Shown here: in pieces, positions 27,094 through 35,535 of the stretch
How the letters are laid out: every line of letters starts with the position of its first letter
Position numbering within the stretch: the first letter of the stretch is position 1
NCBI GenBank assembly: GCA_013360395.1
Contig: JABWBQ010000024.1
Coordinates: 1-43,224 of the forward strand
DNA from: Flavobacteriales bacterium
Lineage (GTDB): Bacteria > Bacteroidota > Bacteroidia > Flavobacteriales_F > PHOS-HE28
Length of the DNA: 43,224 nt
Reading direction: 5' to 3'
The notes under the pieces: model-generated
The model's database searches: none
Told to the model about the DNA's origin: nothing
The model's input: the letters and a program-made list of their open reading frames with translations, nothing else
Position numbers and translations under genes: made by a program

Positions 27094-27519
27094 CGGAAGC
27101 CAAAGCAGAAAGTTGAAAGCTGAAAGCGGGAAGCGGGAGGCCGAAAGCTGGAGGCTGGAAGCTGGAAGCTGGAGGCCAACGCCGAAAGCTGAAAGTTGAA
27201 AGCTGAAAGCGGGAAGCGGGAGGCTGGAAGCGGGAGGCCGGTGGCCGAAAGCTGAAAGCTGAAAGTTGAAAGCTGAAAGCGGGAGGCCGGAAGCTGGAGG
27301 CTGGAAGCTGGAGGCCAATGCCGAAAGCTAAAAGCTGAAAGCTGAAAGCTGAAAACGGGAAGCGGGAAGCTTGTGGCTGGAAGCGGGAAGCCGGTGGCTG
27401 GAGGCCGGAGGCCAACGCCGAAAGCCGAAAGCTGAAAGTTGAAAGCTGAAAGCGGGAAGCGGGAGGCCGAAAGCTGGAGGCCGGAAGCTGGAGGCTAAAG
27501 GCGGGAAGCTGGAGGCCGA
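27094..27519. repeat. degenerate heptanucleotide array (GRARGCY), about 60 units
   Basis: This fills most of the only gene-free stretch over 300 bases (27048-27543), between convergent recQ and the M20 gene. Nearly every base falls in 7-base units such as GAAAGCT, GAAAGTT, GAAAGCG, GGAAGCG, GGAGGCC, GGAAGCT. Three 6-base interruptions (AACGCC or AATGCC, near 27179, 27317 and 27416) divide it into blocks, and the unit order GAAAGCT-GAAAGTT-GAAAGCT-GAAAGCG-GGAAGCG recurs in several blocks. The plus strand is strongly purine-rich. The minus strand has no stops, giving a false open frame of FQLSAFS-like heptapeptides. Confidence 0.92.
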
Positions 27520-27543
27520 GACCATCTCCCAACAAACCTCCGC

Positions 27544-28758
27544 TCACCCCTCCTCCAACTCCCGCAACGCGCCCCAGGCCATCATCCCGGCCCCGAGCGC
27601 GAGCGCATCCTCGTCGATGTCCATCTCGGCGCGATGCAGGCCGCTCTGCGTGCCGGGCTTGGCGGGGTTGCCGGTGCCAAGGCGGAAGAAGCATCCGGGC
27701 ATCACATGCGTGTAGTAGGCGAAATCCTCGGCGCCCATGCGGATGTCCATGTCGATCACGTTGTCCGCCCCCACGAACTCCACGGCGGCCGCACGGATCC
27801 GCGCGGTCAGGTCCGGATCGTTCTTCACCACCGGCGATCCCTTCACGATACGGAAGTCCACCGAGGCGCCATGACCTTCAACGATGCCGCGACCCAGCGC
27901 GGGCAGCAGTTGATGCAGTTCAGCCCGCCAGACTTCGTCGAAGGTGCGCAGTGTGCCCTCGATCCGCACCGTGTCGGGAATGATGTTCGTGGCGCCGTCG
28001 GCGATCACGCGGCCCAATGAAAGCACCATGGGTTGGCCGGGCCGGTTGCGGCGGCTCACCACCTGCTGCAGCGCGAGGATCAACTGGGCGGCCACGGGCA
28101 CAGGGTCGATGCACAGGTGCGGGGAGCCCGCATGACCGCCCCGTCCCTGCACGGTGATGTACAGCTCATCCGCCGCCGCCATGAAGGGGCCCGAGCGGAA
28201 GCCAAGCCTGCCGGTGGGCAGTTCGGGCGTCACATGCTGGCCGAGGATCCCGGAGGGCCGCGGGTCGTTGAACACGCCCTCGGCCACCAGCAGCGATGCG
28301 CCACCAGGCTCCTTCTCCTCGCCGGGTTGGAACACGAGCATCACCGTGCCGCTCCATGCGGACCGCAGCCGATGCAACGCGATGCCCGCCGCGAGCACCA
28401 TGGCCGTGTGCGCATCGTGGCCGCAGGCGTGCATCACACCCGGGTTCGTGGAGCGGTAGGCGTCCTTGCCCGTCTCGGTGATCGGCAGGGCGTCGAGGTC
28501 GGCGCGCAGCGCGATGCAGGCCTTGCTAGGGCCTTTCCCGCCGCGCACCAGGCCGATGGCCCCGGTGCCCCGCGCCTGGGGCGTGAGGCGGCCCACACCC
28601 TCGCGCACCTCGATGCCTTCGGCCCGCAGACGCTCCACCACGGTACGCACCGTGTTCGTCTCCTGGAACGAAAGCTCGGGGTGGCGGTGCAGATGCCTGC
28701 GCCAGCCGATCATGTCGGCCTCCAGTTCAGCGATGGCGGACTTGATGCGGTGGATCAC
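27544..28758 (-). CDS. M20-family amidohydrolase (IAA-amino-acid/hippurate hydrolase type)
   Basis: The 404-residue metallopeptidase-fold hydrolase cleaves N-acyl amino acids or similar amides; the substrate is unknown. Family motifs are WRRHLHRHPELSFQE, LRADLDALPI, MHACGHDAHTAMVL (metal ligands Cys-His-His), FQPGEEKEPGG, the dimerisation-domain segment GRGGHAGSPH, and GAEDFAYY near the end. It lacks a signal peptide. I chose the GTG at 28758, which overlaps the stop of the upstream TSUP gene by 4 bases (GTGA); no ATG fits the N-terminus IHRIKSAIAELEADMIGWRRH-type start. Probably the last gene of the run starting at 32378. Confidence 0.88.
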   Translation of the reverse strand: MIHRIKSAIAELEADMIGWRRHLHRHPELSFQETNTVRTVVERLRAEGIEVREGVGRLTPQARGTGAIGLVRGGKGPSKACIALRADLDALPITETGKDAYRSTNPGVMHACGHDAHTAMVLAAGIALHRLRSAWSGTVMLVFQPGEEKEPGGASLLVAEGVFNDPRPSGILGQHVTPELPTGRLGFRSGPFMAAADELYITVQGRGGHAGSPHLCIDPVPVAAQLILALQQVVSRRNRPGQPMVLSLGRVIADGATNIIPDTVRIEGTLRTFDEVWRAELHQLLPALGRGIVEGHGASVDFRIVKGSPVVKNDPDLTARIRAAAVEFVGADNVIDMDIRMGAEDFAYYTHVMPGCFFRLGTGNPAKPGTQSGLHRAEMDIDEDALALGAGMMAWGALRELEEG

Positions 28759-29123
28759 TTGCCGAAGATGAGCTTCATGGACGCCGCGAGCATCAGCAGG
28801 CCGAAAACGCGCTTGACGATGTCGGTGGGCAGGCTGAGGGCCATGCGGCTGCCCAGGTAGCCCCCCACTACGAAGGCCACGGCGATGAGGCCCACGGCCC
28901 GCAGGTCCAGCGGATACTGGCGGTGGTAGTTCCAGGCGGCCACGGCCACCACCGGCAGCACGAGCACGGCCAGGCTGGTGCCCTGGGCCTGGTGCTGCTC
29001 GTAGCCCATGAGCCACACCAGGGCGGGCACCATGATGATGCCGCCGCCCACGCCCACGAACCCGCTGAGCACCCCGGCCAGCAGGCCGATGAGCAGAAGC
29101 ATGCCGATGGCGGTGGCGGACAT
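28755..29123 (-). CDS. half-size TauE/SafE (TSUP) family membrane permease
   Basis: The 122-residue protein has about four hydrophobic helices and the family pattern GxxxGFxGVGGGxxxxP near the N-terminus (LSGFVGVGGGIIMVPALV) and a GGYLGSRMAL stretch near residue 85. The full-length family (about 250 residues, eight helices) consists of two such halves; single-half proteins of about 120 residues occur in Bacteroidota and probably dimerise. TSUP members export sulfite, sulfoacetate or other organosulfur compounds, but the substrate here is unknown. It starts three bases after the stop of the upstream propeller/barrel gene and overlaps the M20 gene, so all three look like one operon. Confidence 0.85.
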   Translation of the reverse strand: MSATAIGMLLLIGLLAGVLSGFVGVGGGIIMVPALVWLMGYEQHQAQGTSLAVLVLPVVAVAAWNYHRQYPLDLRAVGLIAVAFVVGGYLGSRMALSLPTDIVKRVFGLLMLAASMKLIFGK

Positions 29124-29126
29124 GGC

Positions 29127-32100
29127 TCAGATGTCGAGGCTGAGGGAAAGATGGAACACCGGTTCAAGCACGCGGCCATCGTCCACGCCCCAGGCCCAGT
29201 CGGCGCGCACGAAGTAACCCAGCAGGCGCGCGCGCACCCCCAGACCGTAGCCGCCCACGATGGGCTCGCGCCGGTTCTTGATGGTGATGAGCAGCGGGTT
29301 GCTGTTCACCACCTGCTGGTTGAAGGTGTTCTCCTCGCTGTACGGGTCGGGACCGGTCCAGGCCACGCCGAGGTCGCCGAAGGCCACCAGTTGGAAGTTC
29401 TGAAGGAAATCCGAGCGCATGGGCCTGTTCACCAGGTAGCGGAAGATGGGCCAGCGCACCTCGGTGTTGAACACGCCGAAGGAGGTGCCGTTGCGGGCAT
29501 TGTAATAGAAGCCGCGCATCGGGGTGGCGCTGCTCTGGTAGTAATAGTTCTGGCTGAAGTCGATGGGGATGCTGTTGTCCACCCGGGGGAAGAGCCAGTT
29601 GTCCACCCCGCCCAGGAAGTGGATGATGCGGCGGTGGCCCAGGCTGGTGGCGCCGGCGAGCCGGTTCACCAGCATCAGGTCGCGGTGGATGCGCAGCGAA
29701 TGGCGGGCGTCGAGGCCGAGCACCTGCATGTCGCTCCGGCCCTCATCGGGCTGCACGTAGTACTCCCCGAAGACCTTGAACTTCCATCCGGTGTAGAGGT
29801 TGAGGCCGCGGGGCACCGAGCTGTCGAACACGTACTCGAGCTTGCCACCCACCATCTGGTCGTTGAAGTTGGGCTCCTGCAGGCTCAGCAGGTCGGTGCT
29901 CTGCAGCACATAACGGTCGTGGCGGTACAGCAGGGAGGCTCGCACGGAGGCCAGTTCGCTGAAGGGCCAGCTCACCTGGTAGTTGGCCAGGTGGGTGAGC
30001 ACCTTCACCACGCCGGCCCTGGAAACACCCTGCATCGCCCGCCGCTGCACCGTGAACCGCTTGTCAAGCCGGCGCTTCAGGTTGATGTAGGTGAGGAAAT
30101 AGTCGTTGTTGTTCAGGTCCAACGCCAGGCGGAGCCCCCCGACGAGCTTGTGGTCCTCGAAGAGGTCGCTGATACCCATCTGGATCATGCCGCTGAGACC
30201 GGGGTTGAGGTTGCCCGCACCGGTGAAGGGCTGGTAGAAGGCCGCGTTGTAGCTGTTGTCCACCTGGGTCAGGACGGCGTCGGTGGCGAAGTTGACGTGG
30301 TAGTTGCGCTGCTCGGGGAACTGCAACGGGCGCTCCGCCAGGGTATCGCCCGGCGCGGTGGGTGCGGCCGCGTTCGCGACGGTCGGCGGCAGCGCCTCCA
30401 GGGGTCGTGCCGGGGGCGGTGCGCTCTCGTCGCTGAACTGGTAGTTCTCCACGTTCACCGGGTCGCCCGTGGGTCGCGGCACGCGGGGCGCCACTTTCAC
30501 CACCTGGTCCAGCGGGTCGCCTAGGTCGCTCAGGGGCGTGCGCTTCTCCGGGCCTTCGCCGGTGGCCCCCTCCTCCTCCCCGCCCCCGGCGGCCGCGGCG
30601 ACGGTGCGGCCCATCCGCAGGTGGTAGCGGCCGTTCTCGAAGACCAGCTCGGCAAGGCGGCCGCTGCGGGCGTGCACATCGTGCTCCAGCACCGACCGGC
30701 GGCCGCGGCTGAGGCGGTCGTTGACCGCGAAATAGCGGTAATGGATGGTGGTGTCCACATGGCTCACCACGCTGTCGTACCGCACCCGGTAACGGTCGCG
30801 CAGGCCCGAGCCATCGCCCAGGTAGGTGAAGGCCGTGCTGTCCAGCGGCATCGGCGCCGATTCGTCGGCGTAGCTGGTGCTGGTGAGCCTCCGAACCAAA
30901 GTGGAGCGCGACGCCAGGTCGTACAGGAAAATGTCCTTGTGCCCGTTCACCAGGGCCACCTCCGCATTGGCGGGCTGGCTGCGCAACGTGTCGTCGGTGC
31001 GGTCGCTGGAGAACAGGATGCCGCGCCCGTCCAGGGTGAAGCTGGGCTCCAGGTCGTCGAACTGGTCATTGGTGAGCTGCTCCTGCCGGTTGCCCACGGG
31101 ATGGTGCAGGTACAGGTCGGTGCGGCCCTCGCGCACACCGCTGAAGACCATGGTGCGGCCATCCGGCGCGTAGGCCATGGAGAGGAGCTTCTCCAGCATC
31201 AGCACCGGCCGTTCGGAGGTCTTGCGGTCGTCCAGGGTGTAGGTGCGCAGGTACAGCTCCCCTTTGCGCTCCGCCGCGTAGCTCAGGGCCCTGCTCCCGG
31301 GATGCCAGGCAAGCACCGGGTAGCTGCGGTCCACGATGCGGTCGATCCGTTTGCCCGCCTTGGCGATGCGCCAGGTGCGTTGCTCGGAGAGGTCGCGCAC
31401 GAACACCTTGTACTGGCCGAGCTCGTTGGTGACCCATGCGGCGTAGCGCCCGTTGGGGCTCAGCTTGAACTGGGACAAGGTGCTGCGTTTGCGATGGCGC
31501 AGGGGGATCTCTTCCAGCACGCTGGCCTCGCGCAGTTGATCCTCCTTGGTGAAGCGGTCGCGGTAATGGGCCAGGCAATCGGCGGCGAGGTCCTTCAGCG
31601 GCACGCCGAGCACGTACACGAAGCCGCTCTCCACGTTGCGGCTCACCCGGGTCATGTACAGGATGTTGGGGATCACGCCCTGGCCGTACACATCGGCCAC
31701 ATAGTTCCAGATGGCCTGGCCCATGAGCACGGCATCCTCGCCCTCCAGCCGGTTGAACCGGTCGTACCGCCCGGCCAGGACGGCATCGCGGAGCCGGCTG
31801 GACCGCACACCGTCCATGGGGCCGGAGACATGGGCCACGAGCCCCTTGGTGAACCACTCGGGCAGGTTCATCAGGGTGCTGTTCTTGAGCACCTCGCGCC
31901 AGTTGCCGCCGTACATCATCTGGTCCAGCATCACCTGGGCCAGCCCGCTCCGCACCTGCCGGTCCAGCAGCGCGTGGTCGCCCTCGAAGTACACGAAGAC
32001 CTTGGTGCCCACGATCCGCGTGACACCCCCCACGTTGTACAGTTCATCGCCGGTGATGCCGATGTTGCTCTGCCGGAAGTCCGACTGCGAGTTGTAGACG

Positions 32101-32378
32101 ATGAACTGAACGCGGTCGTCCAAGGCGATGTCCAACAGACGCTCGAGGTCCTTGAGGTGCTTGTGCCCACTGAGGGCCACGTAGCGGGCCAGGTCGCGAC
32201 CGCCTTTGTAGAAGTAGGTCTCCAGCCTCTCGAAGCGGTAGTACTGCCACAGGAAGTCCTGGTACTGGACACGGTTCTTGCCGTAATCCTGTTGGGCGCC
32301 GTTGTAGAACTGGCCGTGCGCGGCCGTCACGGCCAGGGCGGCGAGGGCGAGGAGGGCGGATCGGATCGGGCGGGGCAC
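29127..32378 (-). CDS. large exported protein: N-terminal peptidase-MA-like domain, TolB-like beta-propeller, C-terminal outer-membrane barrel
   Basis: The 1083-residue protein starts with a signal peptide (1-23, ending AHGQ). Residues about 25-270 resemble the gluzincin (peptidase MA-like) domain that often precedes such propellers, but LPEWFTKGLVAHVSGP has no HExxH nearby, so it is probably inactive. Residues about 300-560 carry TolB/WD40-type blades (FKLSPNGRYAAWVTNE, YPVLAWHPGSRALSYA, AYAPDGRTMVFSG, PSFTLDGRGILFSSD). After a low-complexity Gly/Glu/Pro linker (about 600-720), alternating strands run to a C-terminal SLSLDI, as in an outer-membrane barrel. I know similar ~1080-residue Bacteroidota proteins annotated as TolB-like, of unknown function. 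The start is GTG; no in-frame ATG lies upstream. Confidence 0.75.
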   Translation of the reverse strand: MPRPIRSALLALAALAVTAAHGQFYNGAQQDYGKNRVQYQDFLWQYYRFERLETYFYKGGRDLARYVALSGHKHLKDLERLLDIALDDRVQFIVYNSQSDFRQSNIGITGDELYNVGGVTRIVGTKVFVYFEGDHALLDRQVRSGLAQVMLDQMMYGGNWREVLKNSTLMNLPEWFTKGLVAHVSGPMDGVRSSRLRDAVLAGRYDRFNRLEGEDAVLMGQAIWNYVADVYGQGVIPNILYMTRVSRNVESGFVYVLGVPLKDLAADCLAHYRDRFTKEDQLREASVLEEIPLRHRKRSTLSQFKLSPNGRYAAWVTNELGQYKVFVRDLSEQRTWRIAKAGKRIDRIVDRSYPVLAWHPGSRALSYAAERKGELYLRTYTLDDRKTSERPVLMLEKLLSMAYAPDGRTMVFSGVREGRTDLYLHHPVGNRQEQLTNDQFDDLEPSFTLDGRGILFSSDRTDDTLRSQPANAEVALVNGHKDIFLYDLASRSTLVRRLTSTSYADESAPMPLDSTAFTYLGDGSGLRDRYRVRYDSVVSHVDTTIHYRYFAVNDRLSRGRRSVLEHDVHARSGRLAELVFENGRYHLRMGRTVAAAAGGGEEEGATGEGPEKRTPLSDLGDPLDQVVKVAPRVPRPTGDPVNVENYQFSDESAPPPARPLEALPPTVANAAAPTAPGDTLAERPLQFPEQRNYHVNFATDAVLTQVDNSYNAAFYQPFTGAGNLNPGLSGMIQMGISDLFEDHKLVGGLRLALDLNNNDYFLTYINLKRRLDKRFTVQRRAMQGVSRAGVVKVLTHLANYQVSWPFSELASVRASLLYRHDRYVLQSTDLLSLQEPNFNDQMVGGKLEYVFDSSVPRGLNLYTGWKFKVFGEYYVQPDEGRSDMQVLGLDARHSLRIHRDLMLVNRLAGATSLGHRRIIHFLGGVDNWLFPRVDNSIPIDFSQNYYYQSSATPMRGFYYNARNGTSFGVFNTEVRWPIFRYLVNRPMRSDFLQNFQLVAFGDLGVAWTGPDPYSEENTFNQQVVNSNPLLITIKNRREPIVGGYGLGVRARLLGYFVRADWAWGVDDGRVLEPVFHLSLSLDI

Positions 32379-32448
32379 CGCGATGAAGATAGCTACATTG
32401 GGGCGCCCTGGTCGGCACGCCCCGTGCGAAGTTCAGGGTTTTCCGGGC

Positions 32449-33099
32449 ATGCTGCGTTTCGAGGTCTTCGTGTGCAACCCCTTCCAGGAGAACACCTGGC
32501 TGGTCCATGACGGCCGGGAGGCGCTGTTGGTGGACCCGGGGTGCTGGAACACGGCGGAGGAACGTCGGCTGGAGGCCTATGTAACGCAGCATGACCTGCG
32601 CATCGTGCGTTGCCTCAATACGCACGGCCACATCGACCACGTGCTGGGCAACGCCTGGGCCCACCGGCGTTTCGGGGTGCTGCCGGAGATCCATCGGGAC
32701 GACCTGGAGCTGCTGCGGCGTGCGCCGGCCGTGGGTCAACTGTACGGCGTGCCCTGCGAGGCCTCGCCCGGGCCGGGCGGCTGGCTGGAGGACGGGGACA
32801 CCGTGCAGCTGAACGACCACCGGTTCGAGGTGCTCCATGTGCCCGGCCACAGTCCCGGCCACGTGGCCCTGTATTGCCGCGAAGCCGGTCGGCTGGTGGG
32901 TGGCGATGTGCTGTTCCAGGGCAGCATCGGCCGCACCGATCTGCCGGGCGGCGACATGGACCAACTGCTGCACAGCATCCGCACCCGGCTGCTGGTGCTG
33001 GACGATGCCGTGGTGGTGCACTGCGGGCACGGCCCCGACACCACCATCGGCGCCGAGCGCAGGAGCAACCCTTTCCTGCGGCCCTCGGTCGTGCGCTGA
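32449..33099 (+). CDS. metallo-beta-lactamase-fold hydrolase (glyoxalase II-like)
   Basis: The 216-residue cytoplasmic protein has the di-metal motif THGHIDHV (HxHxDH), the later GHSPGHVALY histidine, the DVLFQGSIGRTDLPGGD segment with the bridging aspartate, and VVHCGHGPDTTIGAER with the last histidine. This set matches the small YcbL/glyoxalase-II-like hydrolases (thioester or related substrates) rather than true beta-lactamases. The ATG at 32449 was chosen because MLRFEVFVCNPFQENTWLV is the family N-terminus; the upstream frame to 32383 lies in the promoter gap. It is divergent from the propeller gene and converges on the barrel-like gene that ends 19 bases downstream. Confidence 0.9.
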   Translation: MLRFEVFVCNPFQENTWLVHDGREALLVDPGCWNTAEERRLEAYVTQHDLRIVRCLNTHGHIDHVLGNAWAHRRFGVLPEIHRDDLELLRRAPAVGQLYGVPCEASPGPGGWLEDGDTVQLNDHRFEVLHVPGHSPGHVALYCREAGRLVGGDVLFQGSIGRTDLPGGDMDQLLHSIRTRLLVLDDAVVVHCGHGPDTTIGAERRSNPFLRPSVVR

Positions 33100-33118
33100 C
33101 CCCGGCACGCAACCCGGC

Positions 33119-33982
33119 CTACGGGTGATAGCCGTCCTGCTTGTACACCTTCTTCTTTCCTTCCAAGGCGTTGGGCTTGATCGCCGGCGGACAGGCAAAG
33201 CCCTTCGGGTAGCGCAGGAACAGGAAGCGGATGCTGAGGATCAGCGGGCGATGGCGGCTATTGAACCATTGCAGCTGCCCGAAGCCCTTGTCGGCCGGGA
33301 CCACGCTCACCACGGGCGTCTCCAGGGTGGGGATGATCAACAGGCGACCGCGGGTCCGGAACCCGTAGCCCACCTTCACATGCGCCTGCCCGATGAACGA
33401 GGGTGGCAGCTCCTGGTCGGCCAGCACCACCGGGTCGCCCACGTAGCTGCGCGCACTGCCCACGTCCAGGTCCGCGTTCACCCCCAGGCTCAGCTGCACG
33501 AACTGCCGGTCGGTGGTCTGCACGAACTTGTTGGCGTTCACATGCGCGCTCAGGTACTGGTCGCGGAAGGTGCCCGAGCCGGGGAGCACCACGGACGAGT
33601 CGGTCTCGTTGGGTCCGTACCGCAGCACGCCGATGTGGTCCTGGCGGCCGTTGAGGCCCTTGTACGCCAGGCCGAAGTCCCAATAGTCCAGCACCACCGG
33701 GTCGCGCGTGGCGTGGAACCAGCCCACCTCCACGTACGGGCCGAAGCGGCCGTTGGGGTCGAAGGTGGCCGTGTACGTGGTGTCGGCGTTGCGGAACAGT
33801 TCACGCTCCTGGTCGCCGAAGCGGGCCAGGGTGTAGGTGGCCCCCAGGCCGAAGTAGAGCCCGCCACGGCGCATCTTGCCGTCGGTGGGGATGATCTCCG
33901 GGCGCTTGCGCTCGAACAGCCGCTGGGCGGTGAGCTGTGCGGGCAGCGAGAGCAGCAGCAGGCCGGCGAGCAGGGATCGCAT
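33119..33982 (-). CDS. exported outer-membrane barrel-like protein, unknown function
   Basis: The 287-residue protein has a signal peptide (MRSLLAGLLLLSLPAQLTAQ). What follows looks like alternating barrel strands: GGLYFGLGATYTLARFG, GPYVEVGWFHA, FVQLSLGVNADL, AHVKVGYGFRTRGRLLIIPTLE, here separated by turns. The C-terminus (FLRYPKGFACPPAIKPN...GKKKVYKQDGYHP) is Lys-rich and Pro-rich instead of ending in an aromatic strand. I recognise no named family. An ATG at 34003 would add seven residues. It is downstream of kmo with an 83-base gap, perhaps in the same transcript. Confidence 0.6.
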   Translation of the reverse strand: MRSLLAGLLLLSLPAQLTAQRLFERKRPEIIPTDGKMRRGGLYFGLGATYTLARFGDQERELFRNADTTYTATFDPNGRFGPYVEVGWFHATRDPVVLDYWDFGLAYKGLNGRQDHIGVLRYGPNETDSSVVLPGSGTFRDQYLSAHVNANKFVQTTDRQFVQLSLGVNADLDVGSARSYVGDPVVLADQELPPSFIGQAHVKVGYGFRTRGRLLIIPTLETPVVSVVPADKGFGQLQWFNSRHRPLILSIRFLFLRYPKGFACPPAIKPNALEGKKKVYKQDGYHP

Positions 33983-34065
33983 GGAGCGAAGGTGGGGGGG
34001 CATGCTGCATGAACGACGGGGAGGCCCGTCAACGTATGAACGATCGCCCGTGGGCGGAGCGGATC

Positions 34066-35418
34066 TCACAACAACCCCAGCACCTTCTCTTCCACGGCAC
34101 GCTGCACCGTGGGGTCGGTGTCCCACCGGTCCACCACCCCGTCCATGGCCAGCACCTCCTCCATGATCCGGTCGTGCCGCAACCCTTCGCGCCAGGCGTC
34201 GGCATAGGGGATGTCGCTGAACTTCACCTGGCTGTACAGGGGCAGCCATCGGCCGGGGTGCCGGGCCTGGATGCTGCCCTCGATCCTCCTGCGCAGCAGG
34301 AAGCGCGGATCGGCCACGAGGTCGCGCATCTCCACGAAGTTGCGCAGGCTCAGGTCGGCGATGGCGTCGCCGTTGGGTTTGCGCGCGGTGGCGTAGCGGT
34401 GCAGCACCTCGTGCCAGTTGTCGTCGCCGTGCTCGTTCAGCAGGTCGTTCAGCACCTTGCAGTCCTCGTAACCGGCGTTCATGCCTTCGCCATAGAAGGG
34501 AACGATGGCGTGGGCCGCATCGCCGACCAACGCCACGCGGCCGTTCACCTGCCACGGGTCGCAGCGGATGATGACCAGGCTGCTCTGCGGGTTGCGCAGG
34601 TATTGTTCCACCACATCGGGCACCAGGGGCTCCACATCGGGGAACTGCTCGGCGAAGAAGCGCCGCACCGCCTCCTCCCCCTGCACGGTGTCGAAGCCGG
34701 GGCTTTGTGCGGTTGCGTGGTGCGGCATGAACAGCGTGCCGGTGAAGCCTCCGTCCAGGTTGGCCAGGCCCATGAGCATGAACCAGCGCCGCGGCCAGAT
34801 GTGCAGGCAGTGCGGGTCCATCTTCGGCGTGCCGTCGGGGTTGGCGGGGAAGGCCACCTCCTTGTAGTCGTGTTCGATGTACTCCTGGCCGTAGGTGAAC
34901 CGGCCGAGCATCATCCTGCTGCGCACCGCGCTGAAGGCACCGTCGGCCCCGAAGACCACATCGGCCTTCACCTGCACCTTGTCGCCGTTGTGGTCGAGGT
35001 CGCAGGTGGCGTTCTCCAGGTCCACGTCGAGGCAGCGATGGTCGAAGAAGAGCTTCACGTTGGGCAGCTTCTCCGCTTCGTTCAACAGGCGACGGTTCAG
35101 CTCGCCGCGCGAGACCGACCAGATGGCCCGGTTGTCGATGCTGTACGGCACGCGGTTCAGGTGGCCCTCCCGGTCGTGCGTCAGGCGGGCATGCACGGGC
35201 ACGGTGATGGCCTTCACGGCCTGCTCCACCCCGGCGGCGCGCAGGGCGGTCCACCCGCGATGGCTTACCACGAGGTTGATGCTGCGGCCCGCGTACACAT
35301 CGGTGCGGCGCGGGTCGGGGCGGCGTTCGTACACGCGCACGGCATGGCCGCGCCTGGCCAGGAAGATGGCGAGCAGCGATCCCACAAGGCCGCCCCCAAT
35401 GATGGTGATGTTGCTCAT
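34066..35418 (-). CDS. kmo: kynurenine 3-monooxygenase
   Basis: The 450-residue FAD monooxygenase hydroxylates L-kynurenine to 3-hydroxykynurenine with NADPH and O2. The dinucleotide-binding start is ITIIGGGLVGSLLAIFLARRG (two parts: IIGGGLVGSLL, then AIFLARRG), with DVYAGRSINLVVSHRGW characteristic of Kmo, FGADGAFSAVRSRM as the DG motif, and RVALVGDAAHAIVPFYGEGMNAGYED as the GD motif. The C-terminal part carries FPDVEPL and the LRNFVEMRD segment. The ATG at 35418 fits the family; a longer frame upstream is not supported. kynU, the next enzyme of the pathway, is 117 bases upstream on the same strand. A near -7 element CACCTTTG (minus, 35433-35440) precedes the start. Confidence 0.94.
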   Translation of the reverse strand: MSNITIIGGGLVGSLLAIFLARRGHAVRVYERRPDPRRTDVYAGRSINLVVSHRGWTALRAAGVEQAVKAITVPVHARLTHDREGHLNRVPYSIDNRAIWSVSRGELNRRLLNEAEKLPNVKLFFDHRCLDVDLENATCDLDHNGDKVQVKADVVFGADGAFSAVRSRMMLGRFTYGQEYIEHDYKEVAFPANPDGTPKMDPHCLHIWPRRWFMLMGLANLDGGFTGTLFMPHHATAQSPGFDTVQGEEAVRRFFAEQFPDVEPLVPDVVEQYLRNPQSSLVIIRCDPWQVNGRVALVGDAAHAIVPFYGEGMNAGYEDCKVLNDLLNEHGDDNWHEVLHRYATARKPNGDAIADLSLRNFVEMRDLVADPRFLLRRRIEGSIQARHPGRWLPLYSQVKFSDIPYADAWREGLRHDRIMEEVLAMDGVVDRWDTDPTVQRAVEEKVLGLL

Positions 35419-35535
35419 TCGTGGTGCAGGATCAAAGGTGAATGGAAGTTGATGAATGGCGAAGTGTCGAACGCAGGCAGGCCAACGGTGCATCCATTCG
35501 CCCTCCACCCTTGACCATGGGGACCCACCCGCCGA

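Noticed and set aside
27094-27519. CRISPR array
   Set aside because: The units are 7 bases, contiguous, with no unique spacers and no cas genes nearby.
26876-27694. A 272-residue open frame on the minus strand made of FQLSAFS/PPASRFQ-like repeats
   Set aside because: It is produced by the heptamer DNA repeat, which has no stops in several frames, and it overlaps both recQ and the M20 gene. There is no coding signal of its own.
32383-32448. N-terminal extension of the metallo-beta-lactamase-fold hydrolase
   Set aside because: The extra 22 residues do not fit the family and fall in the divergent promoter gap; the ATG at 32449 gives the standard N-terminus.
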